Shown piece by piece: positions 1 to 8,044 of a stretch of DNA of 29,658 nucleotides. This stretch comes from an uncultured bacterium (GTDB taxonomy: Bacteria; Cyanobacteriota; Vampirovibrionia; Gastranaerophilales; Gastranaerophilaceae), in contig CABUAQ010000015.1 in the NCBI GenBank assembly GCA_902489575.1, positions 1 through 29,658 of the forward strand, read 5' to 3'. How positions within the stretch are numbered: position 1 is the first letter of the stretch; every line of letters starts with the position of its first letter. The translations under genes were made by a program, and so were the position numbers. The notes under the pieces are model-generated. The model had not been told where the DNA came from. It made no database searches and saw nothing but the letters and a program-made list of their open reading frames with translations.

Positions 1-14
1 ATGTTTACAAAATT

Positions 15-43
15 TTATTTGATATTTTAAATAATGTTATAAT
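15..43 (+). promoter_or_regulatory. Probable promoter of gshA
   Basis: A perfect TATAAT lies at 38-43, with a weak -35 (TTTATT, 15-20) 17 bases upstream. A start of transcription near base 50 leaves a leader of about 12 bases carrying the ribosome site GAGGCAGG (53-60). The -10 is convincing and the -35 is not. Confidence 0.45.
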
Positions 44-61
44 AATCATAAAGAGGCAGGC

Positions 62-1390
62 ATGTTTAAATTAGAAAACAAATTAAAAAAAGATGACATA
101 CTAAAATTGTACACAAAAGGTTTTAAAAAACCACAAGATTTCAAAGTCGGTATAGAATATGAAAGATTACCTATTTCTTCCAGTTCATACAAAACTGTTG
201 ATTATTGGAGTGATCGTGGAATAAAAAAACTTTTGGAAACTTTTGCAAAGGAAGAAACCTGGGATTATATAACAGATAATAAAAATATTATAGGTTTGAA
301 AAATAAACATGATACTTTAACATTAGAACCCGGATGCCAGATTGAAATTAGCGCAAAACCTGAAAAAACGATATTTGATCTTAAACAAAAAATCGAAAAT
401 CTTAACGCTTTGATAAAACCGATAACAGATAAGATGAATATTACACTGCTTGATTACGGGGTATCCCCATATACAACACATAAAGCAATAAATCTTATTC
501 CTAAAAAAAGATACAAAATTATGGCAAAATACCTCTGGGGAATTTTGTCAGATGTTATGATGAGAGAAACAGCAGGGATCCAATGCTGTATTGATTTTCA
601 ATCAGAAGAAGATGCTATGAGAAAATTTAAACTTGCAAACAAATTATCTCCGTTTATGACAGCAATGTTTGCAAATTCTCCAATCAGAGGCTGTGTTGAT
701 ACAGGATACAAAAGCTTTAGAGCTCTTAGCTGGCTAAATACAGACAACGACCGATGCGGATTTTGCGGGAAAATTAGTGAGGAGTTTTCATTTGATGAAT
801 ACATTGATTGCGTCTTGAAAACACCTATGATTTTCATCCAACGGGATGACTTGTCTTTTGAGATAAACGGAGATGTTACATTTGAAGAATTTCTCAACAA
901 CGGCTGGAGCGGAGCAATTCCAACAATTGAAGATTATGAACTGCAAGCAAATTTATACTTTCCTGAAGTCAGAATGCGAAACTTCATTGAAATCCGCAAC
1001 CACGACTGCGTTGGAGGAGATTTAAAATACGCAATTCTTGCTATTTATAAAGGAATTTTATATAACAACAGCGCAATGGATGAATGCGAAGAATTATTTA
1101 AACATCTTCAATACAAGGACTTTGCAGAACTAAGATACAATGTACCTAAAAACACTCTCCAAAGTAACATCAAAAAAGCAAAAGCTCTTGACTATGCAAA
1201 AGAAATTCTTATAATCGCAGAAAAATATTTAACACAGGAAAATACCGGCGAAGAAATTTTTCTGGATTCAATTAAAGAATACACCCTGAATGGAGTAACT
1301 CCTGCAGATGTTATTTTACAAAACTGGCACGGATCATGGAACAAAGATTTAGGAAAACTTGTAAAATATTCGTCCTCAAATACCAAATGA
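62..1390 (+). CDS. gshA: Glutamate-cysteine ligase (GCS2 / plant-cyanobacterial type)
   Basis: Likely catalyses ATP-dependent joining of glutamate and cysteine, the first step of glutathione synthesis, in the cytosol. The 442-residue length and motif order fit the GCS2 family: GIEYERLP near residue 30, the substrate-site stretch LTLEPGCQIEIS near residue 85, and RETAGIQCCIDF near residue 170 followed by FMTAMFANSPI. The start at 62 follows GAGGCAGG. The gene stands alone and converges on the CDF exporter gene with only 3 bp between the two stop codons, so no separate terminator fits between them. No gshB is present in the window. EgtA-like gamma-glutamylcysteine synthetases are the main alternative, since they belong to the same superfamily. 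Confidence 0.85.
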   Translation: MFKLENKLKKDDILKLYTKGFKKPQDFKVGIEYERLPISSSSYKTVDYWSDRGIKKLLETFAKEETWDYITDNKNIIGLKNKHDTLTLEPGCQIEISAKPEKTIFDLKQKIENLNALIKPITDKMNITLLDYGVSPYTTHKAINLIPKKRYKIMAKYLWGILSDVMMRETAGIQCCIDFQSEEDAMRKFKLANKLSPFMTAMFANSPIRGCVDTGYKSFRALSWLNTDNDRCGFCGKISEEFSFDEYIDCVLKTPMIFIQRDDLSFEINGDVTFEEFLNNGWSGAIPTIEDYELQANLYFPEVRMRNFIEIRNHDCVGGDLKYAILAIYKGILYNNSAMDECEELFKHLQYKDFAELRYNVPKNTLQSNIKKAKALDYAKEILIIAEKYLTQENTGEEIFLDSIKEYTLNGVTPADVILQNWHGSWNKDLGKLVKYSSSNTK

Positions 1391-1393
1391 TAA

Positions 1394-2272
1394 CTACTCA
1401 TTTCCTTCCGGTTCAAGGTGAATACTTGCAGAAATGTCACCAAATTTTTCAACCATCTTACATTCTATTGAATCACAAATATTATGGCATTCATATATTG
1501 TCATCTGTTTTGGGAAAACTAAAGTTACTTCAACTTTTTTGTGAGGTCCGAGACGACGGGCCTTTAAATCCTTATATTCTGAAATTCCATTCGATTTAAA
1601 CGAATCAAGAAATGTACATATTGCACTCATATCATCTTCAGGCAGCGAACAATCTAAAAGATTATCCATAGTATTGCGTGATATATTAAACCCTGCTCTA
1701 AAAATAATCACAGCAACCACAATTGCTATAATAGAGTCTAAAATACAGATCCCTGTGAGTTTTATTAAAACAAGCCCTAAAAAAACTCCCAATGAAGATA
1801 TAATATCTGTGCGTAAATGCTGTGCATCAGCATATAAAGAAACAGAATCCGTCTCTTTTGCAACTTTAAACAAAACTGAACTGACAATAAAATTCAATAC
1901 AACAGAAAGCCCCATAACAACAAGTCCCCAGGTTACATCAATTGATATTTGGGTATTGGTTAATATTTTTTTTAACGCCTCAAAAATAATAAAAACAGAG
2001 GCAAAAATAATTAATCCACCTTCAATAAATCCTGACATATCCTCATATTTACCATGCCCGAACGGATGTTTTTTATCCGCAGGTTCTGCGGATTTAATAA
2101 CTGAAAAAAAAGTTAAAACTGAAGCAAAAAAATCTGACAGAGAATGTACAGCCTCAGAAATAATACTTATACTGCCACAATATACTCCAACAATAAGTTT
2201 CAAAAATATAATAAACGAATTTGAAACAATTGATAATGTTGCTGCTGATTTTTTTGTAATAACCTTTTCCAT
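1394..2272 (-). CDS. Cation diffusion facilitator (CDF) family metal exporter
   Basis: Membrane antiporter that moves divalent metal out of the cytosol against protons. At 292 residues it has the usual six-helix core and a cytoplasmic C-terminal domain (about 205-292). The transport-site pairs are H43/D47 (VHSLSD, TM2) and H152/D156 (QHLRTD, TM5). This HD-HD set is typical of zinc-preferring members, whereas DD-DD sets are linked to manganese. The loop motif HPFGHGKYE is at 69-77. No Shine-Dalgarno site precedes the ATG, and the -10 box ends only 11 bases upstream, so the transcript would have almost no leader. Substrate preference is inferred from the site residues only. Confidence 0.9.
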   Translation of the reverse strand: MEKVITKKSAATLSIVSNSFIIFLKLIVGVYCGSISIISEAVHSLSDFFASVLTFFSVIKSAEPADKKHPFGHGKYEDMSGFIEGGLIIFASVFIIFEALKKILTNTQISIDVTWGLVVMGLSVVLNFIVSSVLFKVAKETDSVSLYADAQHLRTDIISSLGVFLGLVLIKLTGICILDSIIAIVVAVIIFRAGFNISRNTMDNLLDCSLPEDDMSAICTFLDSFKSNGISEYKDLKARRLGPHKKVEVTLVFPKQMTIYECHNICDSIECKMVEKFGDISASIHLEPEGNE

Positions 2273-2283
2273 AGTAATCTAAT

Positions 2284-2311
2284 ATTATATCAGCCTGCAT
2301 AGAAAAATCAA
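2284..2311 (-). promoter_or_regulatory. Promoter of the CDF exporter gene
   Basis: On the minus strand TTGATT (2311-2306) and TATAAT (2289-2284) are separated by 16 bases. The expected transcription start is only about four bases before the ATG at 2272. Confidence 0.6.
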
Positions 2312-2384
2312 CCTTTCTACGCATGCAAAATTTTAAAAAAATGTATACCATAAGAACATGAACAACAACAAGAAAGGAATTATA

Positions 2385-2819
2385 ATGAAAAAATTTTTAC
2401 TGACAATAACAGTTCTGGTTGGAACTATTGGAATTTCTATTGCCGCTGCTGATACCTACTCAGAAGCATATATTGAAAAATTTGGTTCGTGCACACCTTA
2501 TTCAGAAAATTACGAAACAGAAATACCTACGCAAGACCAGAATACTCCGGTACTACATATTAATTCAATAGAAGAAATTATTGGATTTAAAGACGGTAAA
2601 TGTATAACAAAGTCTACAGCACACTGCAAAGAAATGAATCAGGATATCATCATTGTAAATTGCTCGTTTACAAAAGAACAACAAAACATGCTATTACCCC
2701 AAATGAAAGCAGCAAAAACAAGCCCTCAAGCAAAACAAAAGTTACAAGAAACAATAACTAATCTTGTAAAAAATAATCCTGATACATGTCAGGTGAAAAA
2801 CTTATTAGAGAATAATTAA
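2385..2819 (+). CDS. Small secreted Cys-containing protein of unknown function
   Basis: The start at 2385 is preferred over an in-frame ATG at 2358 because AGAAAGGA (2371-2378) sits at the right distance and a clean signal peptide follows. The 144 residues comprise a KK-start hydrophobic signal segment (1-22, likely cut after AAA) and a small mature domain with five cysteines (C36, C73, C81, C93, C135), enough for two disulfides. The last third (about 97-132) is predicted helical and rich in Gln and Lys. I do not recognise the family. Its stop codon overlaps that of dnaB: the two convergent genes share the four bases TTAA at 2816-2819. Confidence 0.75.
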   Translation: MKKFLLTITVLVGTIGISIAAADTYSEAYIEKFGSCTPYSENYETEIPTQDQNTPVLHINSIEEIIGFKDGKCITKSTAHCKEMNQDIIIVNCSFTKEQQNMLLPQMKAAKTSPQAKQKLQETITNLVKNNPDTCQVKNLLENN

Positions 2820-4207
2820 AACGCATCAAAAGCTTGATCAATAGGATTTTTGAACTTAGTAATATTACCTTGGAATAACAGCTTAACGGTCCCAACAGGG
2901 CCGTTTCTGTGTTTTGCAATAATAACTTCTGACAAACCTTTTGAAGAAGCTTTAACAGTTTCTTCTTCCTCAGATTCGCCTTTATTGTAATAATCTTCAC
3001 GGTAAATAAACATTACAATATCAGCATCCTGCTCTATTGAACCTGATTCTCTCAAATCCGAAAGCATTGGTCGTTTATCATTACGGCCTTCTACAGCACG
3101 TGACAACTGAGATAACGTGATAATAGGAACATCCAATTCTTTTGCTAAGATTTTCAAACCTCTTGAAATTGCAGAAATCTGCTGCAAACGATCATCTTTG
3201 CCGCCGCCTTCCATCAACTGCAAATAGTCAATTACAATTAAACCTAAATCCTTTTGCTGAGTTTTTAACCTGCGGCATTTTGTACGAATATCCGTTAAAG
3301 TACATCCTGATGTATCATCAATATAAATAGGCGCCTGACTAAAATCATTCATTGCCATAGCAAGTTTTTCCAAATCCTGCTGAAGCATATTACCTGTTTT
3401 TAAACGTTGAGCATCAACTTCAGCGTAAGAACACAACATTCTCTGAACCAGCTGAGAAGCTGACATTTCAAGAGAAAATATACATACAGGAACATTTTCT
3501 TTAATAGCAACATTTTGAGCAATATTTAAAGCAAATGCCGTCTTTCCCATTGCAGGGCGCGCAGCAAGAATAATCAAGTCAGATTTGTGAAGACCACTCA
3601 TCATAGCATCAAGCTCAGTAAAATCTGTCCTCAAGCCTGATAATTCATCTTTATGGTTATATCTGTATTCAATACTGTCCCAGGTATCCAAAACTAAATC
3701 TTTTACGTGCTTTAAATCAGCAGTTGCTTTACTTGAACCAATTTCAAAAATCAACTTTTCTGCCTGTTCCAAAGACCTGTCACTTGGTTCCAAATCATAA
3801 CCTTTACTTACAATCTCCGAACCTGCATTGATTAAAGCTCGTTTTACAGCTTTTTCCTGAATAATTTTCGAATAATAGGCAATATTGGAAGTGGTAATTG
3901 TATTTTCAACCAAATCATTAATATATGCCCTGCCGCCAACAGCTTCTAATTTTCCACTGTAATTTAGAACATCTGAAACCGAAACAATATCAATATTGTC
4001 GTTATTATTAAATAATTGCAGCATCGCATCATAAATATATCTATGTGCAGGCTTATAAAAACTTGCAGACGTAAGTGAATCAGAAACCTTTGCCAATGTT
4101 TCCGGATTAACTAATATCGCACCCAAAACAGCTTCTTCAGCTTCAATATTTTGAGGTATTAAACTTTCATCTACTTTTTTTCTTGAATCTTTTGATGATA
4201 CAGGCAT
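2816..4207 (-). CDS. dnaB: Replicative DNA helicase DnaB
   Basis: Hexameric ring helicase that unwinds DNA at the replication fork using ATP. The chosen start (463 residues) follows AGAGGGG; an upstream in-frame ATG at 4231 would place that site inside the gene. The N-terminal primase-interacting domain begins PQNIEAEEAVLGAIL. The RecA-like domain holds Walker A (ARPAMGKT, about residue 217), FSLEMS, Walker B (LIVIDYLQLM) and the arginine-finger region SDLRESGSIEQDAD. No intein interrupts the usual insertion sites. The last codons overlap the convergent secreted-protein gene. Confidence 0.97.
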   Translation of the reverse strand: MPVSSKDSRKKVDESLIPQNIEAEEAVLGAILVNPETLAKVSDSLTSASFYKPAHRYIYDAMLQLFNNNDNIDIVSVSDVLNYSGKLEAVGGRAYINDLVENTITTSNIAYYSKIIQEKAVKRALINAGSEIVSKGYDLEPSDRSLEQAEKLIFEIGSSKATADLKHVKDLVLDTWDSIEYRYNHKDELSGLRTDFTELDAMMSGLHKSDLIILAARPAMGKTAFALNIAQNVAIKENVPVCIFSLEMSASQLVQRMLCSYAEVDAQRLKTGNMLQQDLEKLAMAMNDFSQAPIYIDDTSGCTLTDIRTKCRRLKTQQKDLGLIVIDYLQLMEGGGKDDRLQQISAISRGLKILAKELDVPIITLSQLSRAVEGRNDKRPMLSDLRESGSIEQDADIVMFIYREDYYNKGESEEEETVKASSKGLSEVIIAKHRNGPVGTVKLLFQGNITKFKNPIDQAFDAF

Positions 4208-4293
4208 AACTTCCCCTCTACATATATACAATAATATTACACAAACACTACAAATACCCGCACATGTTAAAATTATTTAAGTAAAGTTTATTT

Positions 4294-4325
4294 AAACCAG
4301 CATAGTATCACTTATTAGCTGGTTT
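4294..4325 (-). terminator. Weak hairpin over the end of the helical unknown gene
   Basis: The eight-base arms AAACCAGC (4294-4301) and GCTGGTTT (4318-4325) pair around the stop codon at 4308-4310. No proper U-run follows on the minus strand, so this may be a poor terminator or an mRNA 3'-end stabiliser. Confidence 0.3.
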
Positions 4326-5006
4326 TAAGGACATTTGAATTTCTCTGATAAGCATATCTATATAATCTACACTTTGTTTATTTCCTGATTGCAAAAATAT
4401 TTCTCTGGCATTAAGAAGTTTTTTCATAGCATCATTAGGATGTTTCTTTTTGGTGAGCTTTCCTATTTCAGTTTGGACATAGGCTAACATCTGCCTGTAC
4501 TCCTCTTGTGAAGCCGGTTTTCTGATAACAGACTGATAAGTTCCTACAGATTTATCATAATGATTTGCCAATTGCTTCAAACACTTTTCCTGCTTGTACA
4601 ACACTTGAATATAATCATACAACTTTTCAGGACGACGAGTATAAACCTTTCTTAAATCGTTTAACCTTGCCATCATATGTACATAATCACCATTAGATTT
4701 TGCAACTTCGTAACCACGCAGTGCAAACTTTTCCAGTTCGTTTGGAATAAATTCCGTTATTTTACATAAACTACTGTATATTATTCCCGCAAAATCATTA
4801 TTGTTATCTTGCAGCATATTTTCAGCTAACTTATCCGCCTGTGAACAAAAAACATCACGACTTTGCGAAGATAAAGCCTGACGTTGAAAGGCTATAAACT
4901 CTTTTGAAAATTGCTTAGGAGAAAGAGATTCTCCACTTTCTGCAATAAATCGTGAAAATTTATTAAACATCGGAATTATATTATCTGCTGTTGAAATTAA
5001 AGACAT
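4308..5006 (-). CDS. All-helical protein of unknown function (TPR-like)
   Basis: The 232 residues have no signal peptide or membrane segment. The composition is almost entirely helical, with runs such as FIPNELEKFALRGYEVAKS and LLNAREIFLQSGNKQSVDY whose spacing of small and bulky residues resembles degenerate tetratricopeptide repeats. Its role may therefore be scaffolding or protein binding, which is an inference. The start ATG at 5006 has AAGGGG about ten bases upstream. It lies upstream of dnaB on the same strand with 100 bases between them, so co-transcription is possible but not shown. I do not recognise the family. Confidence 0.7.
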   Translation of the reverse strand: MSLISTADNIIPMFNKFSRFIAESGESLSPKQFSKEFIAFQRQALSSQSRDVFCSQADKLAENMLQDNNNDFAGIIYSSLCKITEFIPNELEKFALRGYEVAKSNGDYVHMMARLNDLRKVYTRRPEKLYDYIQVLYKQEKCLKQLANHYDKSVGTYQSVIRKPASQEEYRQMLAYVQTEIGKLTKKKHPNDAMKKLLNAREIFLQSGNKQSVDYIDMLIREIQMSLKPANK

Positions 5007-5124
5007 TAATCTTAAACCCCTTATAATAATATAAAGTCAACATTCATAAAAAAATTGCCAATACCATAAAGTTTTTTAAATATATTAATAAAGTAATTAT
5101 TTATCATTTACCCATCTTCTCAGT

Positions 5125-5173
5125 GACAATTGTCTCCTAAACGCCTTCCCGGTTATGTATAACTCCACATAAC
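5125..5173. repeat. Two small palindromes in the spacer beyond ileS
   Basis: GACAATTGTC (5125-5134) is a perfect 10-base palindrome. GTTATGT (5152-5158) and ACATAAC (5167-5173) form a 7-base inverted repeat around 8 bases. They sit in a 227-base spacer and could be operators for the downstream minus-strand gene. Function is unknown. Confidence 0.3.
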
Positions 5174-5178
5174 AGTAA

Positions 5179-5211
5179 AAAGAGTCGGAAACCTTCGATT
5201 TCCGACTCTTT
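5179..5211 (-). terminator. Rho-independent terminator of the symporter-ileS operon
   Basis: A perfect 13-bp stem (AAAGAGTCGGAAA with TTTCCGACTCTTT, 7-base loop 5192-5198) lies 23 bases past the ileS stop. On the minus strand it ends in five T residues. The plus strand shows only three T before CATA, so it acts mainly for ileS. Confidence 0.85.
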
Positions 5212-5233
5212 CATATTTTATATAACAATAAAT

Positions 5234-8041
5234 CTACTTGACAGCATCCAGACAATCAACACAAATACCATCCTCATTTAAATTACGGTATTTCCAGCAT
5301 CTTACGCATTTTTCACCTTGAGCTTTTGTTACCCAAACTGTATATCCATCTTCTTTGTGTTCTGTCAAAACTTCAGACGGAGCCGTATTTGTTAAATGTG
5401 CTTGAGATACTATATATATGTCTGCTAAATCAGCTTCATTAGCTTTTAATACAGTGTCATCATCAGCTTTAACATATACAGCAACTTCTAATGAGCTACC
5501 TACTTTTTTGTCTGCTCTTAATGGTTCTATTGCTCGTGAAACAACTTCACGGGATTTCAAGATTTTTCCAAAGATTTCTTCCAATTCAGGAGCGTTCCAT
5601 TTTTCATTCACAACAGGCCAATCAGAAAGCAATATGCTAATTAATCCTCCGCGTTGAACTTCAGGAATATTTTGCCAAATATCTTCTGCCTGATGAGGCA
5701 TTACTGGAGCTAAAATTCTAACAAGTGCCATCAAGTTTTCAAATAAAACTGTTTGGCAGGCTCTGCGAGATAAAGATTTTTTACCTGCTGTGTATAATCT
5801 GTCTTTTACGATGTCAAGATAGAATGAACTTAAATCGACAGCCGCAAAATTCTGTAAAGATTGGAAGTATTTATAAAATTCGTAATTTTCAAACGATTCG
5901 GTCACTTCAGCTATCAACTTGTTCAATTTGTGTAGTGCAAACTTATCAATAGCTTTAAGTTCATCGTATTGAACGTAATCGACTGCAGGATCAAAATCAA
6001 ACAAGTTACCGATTAAAAATCTTGCAGTATTTCTTGTTTTCTTAAAGATTTCTGTCAATTGACCAATAATATTATTTCCGATTTTTATATCGTTTCTGTA
6101 GTCAACAGATGCAGCCCAAAGTCTTAAGATATCTGCACCGTAGTTTTTAATAATGTCATCCGGTCTAATATAGTTTCCTAAAGATTTTGACATCTTACGG
6201 CCGTCTTCACCAAATACAAACCCGTGAGTTAAAACTTCTTTATAAGGAGCTTTACCCTGAGTTGCGATTGATGTTAACAATGAAGACTGGAACCAACCTC
6301 TATGTTGATCTGACCCTTCCAAATACATATCAACAGGGGTGTGACCAAGTTCTTCAAAGCGTTTATCAACAACTGCTCTCCAGGATATGCCTGAATCAAA
6401 CCACACATCCATAATATCTTTTTCTTTTCTAAAGTGATTTTTACCACATTTAGGACATACAAAACCTTTTGGCAACAGTTCTTCTGCTGAATATTTTACC
6501 CACGCATCAGAACTTTCTTTATCAAAGATAGCTGCAACATTATCGATAGTTTCATCGGTACAAATAACTTCACCGCAATCTTCGCAATAGAAAATAGGAA
6601 TAGGTACACCCCAGGCTCTTTGTCTTGAAATACACCAGTCTGTACGACTTTCAACCATATTTCCAATACGGTTTTCTCCACTTGCCGGAATCCATTTTAC
6701 GCCATGAATAGCATCAAGAGCTGTATCCCTAAATTTATCAACTTTAACAAACCATTGAGGTGTTGCACGATAAATTACAGGTTTTTTACATCTCCAACAA
6801 TGCGGATAGCTATGTTGAATATCTTGTTGTTTTAACAACGCACCACAATGTTCCAACATATCTATAACCATTGAATTACCTTTGTAGTATGGAACACCTG
6901 TTAGTTCAGGTATTCCTACAGAATTTGTCCAGATGCCCTGCCCATCCAAAGGTGAAAACACTTCAATATTATACCTGCAACCTACTTCATAATCCTCAAG
7001 CCCGTGCCCCGGAGCAGTGTGAACAGAACCGGTACCGGCATCTAACGTAACGTGCTCGCCTAAAATTATCGGAGATTTTCTATCTACAAGCGGATGTATT
7101 GTATTTAACAATTCCAATTCCTGACCTGAACAAGAACCTATAACATCAATTGCTGCTTCATTCCACTCCACATCTTTTAAGAACGATGCAAGCAGTTCTT
7201 GAGCAACAACATAAACATCACCTTTATATTTAAAGAACGTATATTCAAATCTCGGGTGCATTGAAATTGCCATATTTGAAGGAATTGTCCAAGGGGTTGT
7301 TGTCCAGATTATTGCATAAACATCACGTCCTTGAGTGTTAACAATATTTTGAATTTTTTTAGAACTGTCATCATCAAATTTAAATCTTACATAAATAGAG
7401 GTTGATGTATGGTCTGCATATTCAACTTCGGCTTCAGCTAAAGCTGTTTCGCAAGATGCACACCAATATACAGGTTTCATACCTTTTTCAATATAACCTT
7501 TTTTGTACATTTCACCGAACACTCTTATCTGTTCAGCTTCATATTCAGGGTCAATTGTCAAATAAGGTTGTTCCCAATTACCTAAAACTCCAAGACGTTT
7601 GAATTCGGATTCTTGACCTTTTAAATTTTTATGAGCAAATTCTCTGCACTTACTTCTTAATTCAGTTTCCGTAATTGCGTGGCGACCGCCTTTGATATTT
7701 TTTACAACAGCATTTTCAATAGGCAGCCCGTGTCCGTCATATCCCGGAACATAAGGAGCATAAAAGCCTTTTTGAGACTTGTATTTAATTAAAATATCCT
7801 TTAAAATTTTATTCAATGCGGTTCCAACGTGAATTTTTTCAGAACTCAAATAAGGAGGACCGTCATGAAGCACAAATGAATTTCTTTTATCACGGTTATC
7901 AATCATTTTTTGATAAATGTTATTATCTTCCCAGAATTTTTGAATTTCTAACTCTCTAACTGTCGCATTTGCCCTCATAGCCAATGTTGTTTGAGGCAAG
8001 TTCAAAGTGTTTTTATACTCGGTTTTAGTACTTTCTGCCAT
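5234..8041 (-). CDS. ileS: Isoleucine-tRNA ligase (variant HIGH motif)
   Basis: Charges tRNA-Ile with isoleucine and edits misactivated valine. The 935-residue length and order are those of a bacterial IleRS. They comprise the Rossmann core with DGPPY (60-64), the editing-domain signatures TTTPWTIPSN and GTGSVHTAPGHG, KMSKS at 616-620, and a C-terminal zinc finger with C912, C915, C927 and C930. Further CxxC pairs occur in the connective region (FYCEDC, FVCPKC). The class I signature normally written HIGH reads H71-V-G-T74 here, and the codons (cac gtt gga acc) are unambiguous. AGGGGA precedes the ATG. The symporter gene upstream ends three bases away, so the two are co-transcribed and no T-box leader fits directly in front. 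Confidence 0.97.
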   Translation of the reverse strand: MAESTKTEYKNTLNLPQTTLAMRANATVRELEIQKFWEDNNIYQKMIDNRDKRNSFVLHDGPPYLSSEKIHVGTALNKILKDILIKYKSQKGFYAPYVPGYDGHGLPIENAVVKNIKGGRHAITETELRSKCREFAHKNLKGQESEFKRLGVLGNWEQPYLTIDPEYEAEQIRVFGEMYKKGYIEKGMKPVYWCASCETALAEAEVEYADHTSTSIYVRFKFDDDSSKKIQNIVNTQGRDVYAIIWTTTPWTIPSNMAISMHPRFEYTFFKYKGDVYVVAQELLASFLKDVEWNEAAIDVIGSCSGQELELLNTIHPLVDRKSPIILGEHVTLDAGTGSVHTAPGHGLEDYEVGCRYNIEVFSPLDGQGIWTNSVGIPELTGVPYYKGNSMVIDMLEHCGALLKQQDIQHSYPHCWRCKKPVIYRATPQWFVKVDKFRDTALDAIHGVKWIPASGENRIGNMVESRTDWCISRQRAWGVPIPIFYCEDCGEVICTDETIDNVAAIFDKESSDAWVKYSAEELLPKGFVCPKCGKNHFRKEKDIMDVWFDSGISWRAVVDKRFEELGHTPVDMYLEGSDQHRGWFQSSLLTSIATQGKAPYKEVLTHGFVFGEDGRKMSKSLGNYIRPDDIIKNYGADILRLWAASVDYRNDIKIGNNIIGQLTEIFKKTRNTARFLIGNLFDFDPAVDYVQYDELKAIDKFALHKLNKLIAEVTESFENYEFYKYFQSLQNFAAVDLSSFYLDIVKDRLYTAGKKSLSRRACQTVLFENLMALVRILAPVMPHQAEDIWQNIPEVQRGGLISILLSDWPVVNEKWNAPELEEIFGKILKSREVVSRAIEPLRADKKVGSSLEVAVYVKADDDTVLKANEADLADIYIVSQAHLTNTAPSEVLTEHKEDGYTVWVTKAQGEKCVRCWKYRNLNEDGICVDCLDAVK

Positions 8042-8044
8042 ATT

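Noticed and set aside
598..900. 100-codon minus-strand open frame inside gshA
   Set aside because: Mirror of the GCS2 coding sequence; no independent signal.
1674..2282. 202-codon plus-strand open frame
   Set aside because: It lies wholly antisense to the CDF exporter gene, whose motifs are clear, and has no ribosome site.
8042..8044. T-box riboswitch ahead of ileS
   Set aside because: Only three bases separate ileS from the symporter gene, and no T-box sequence was seen upstream of the operon.
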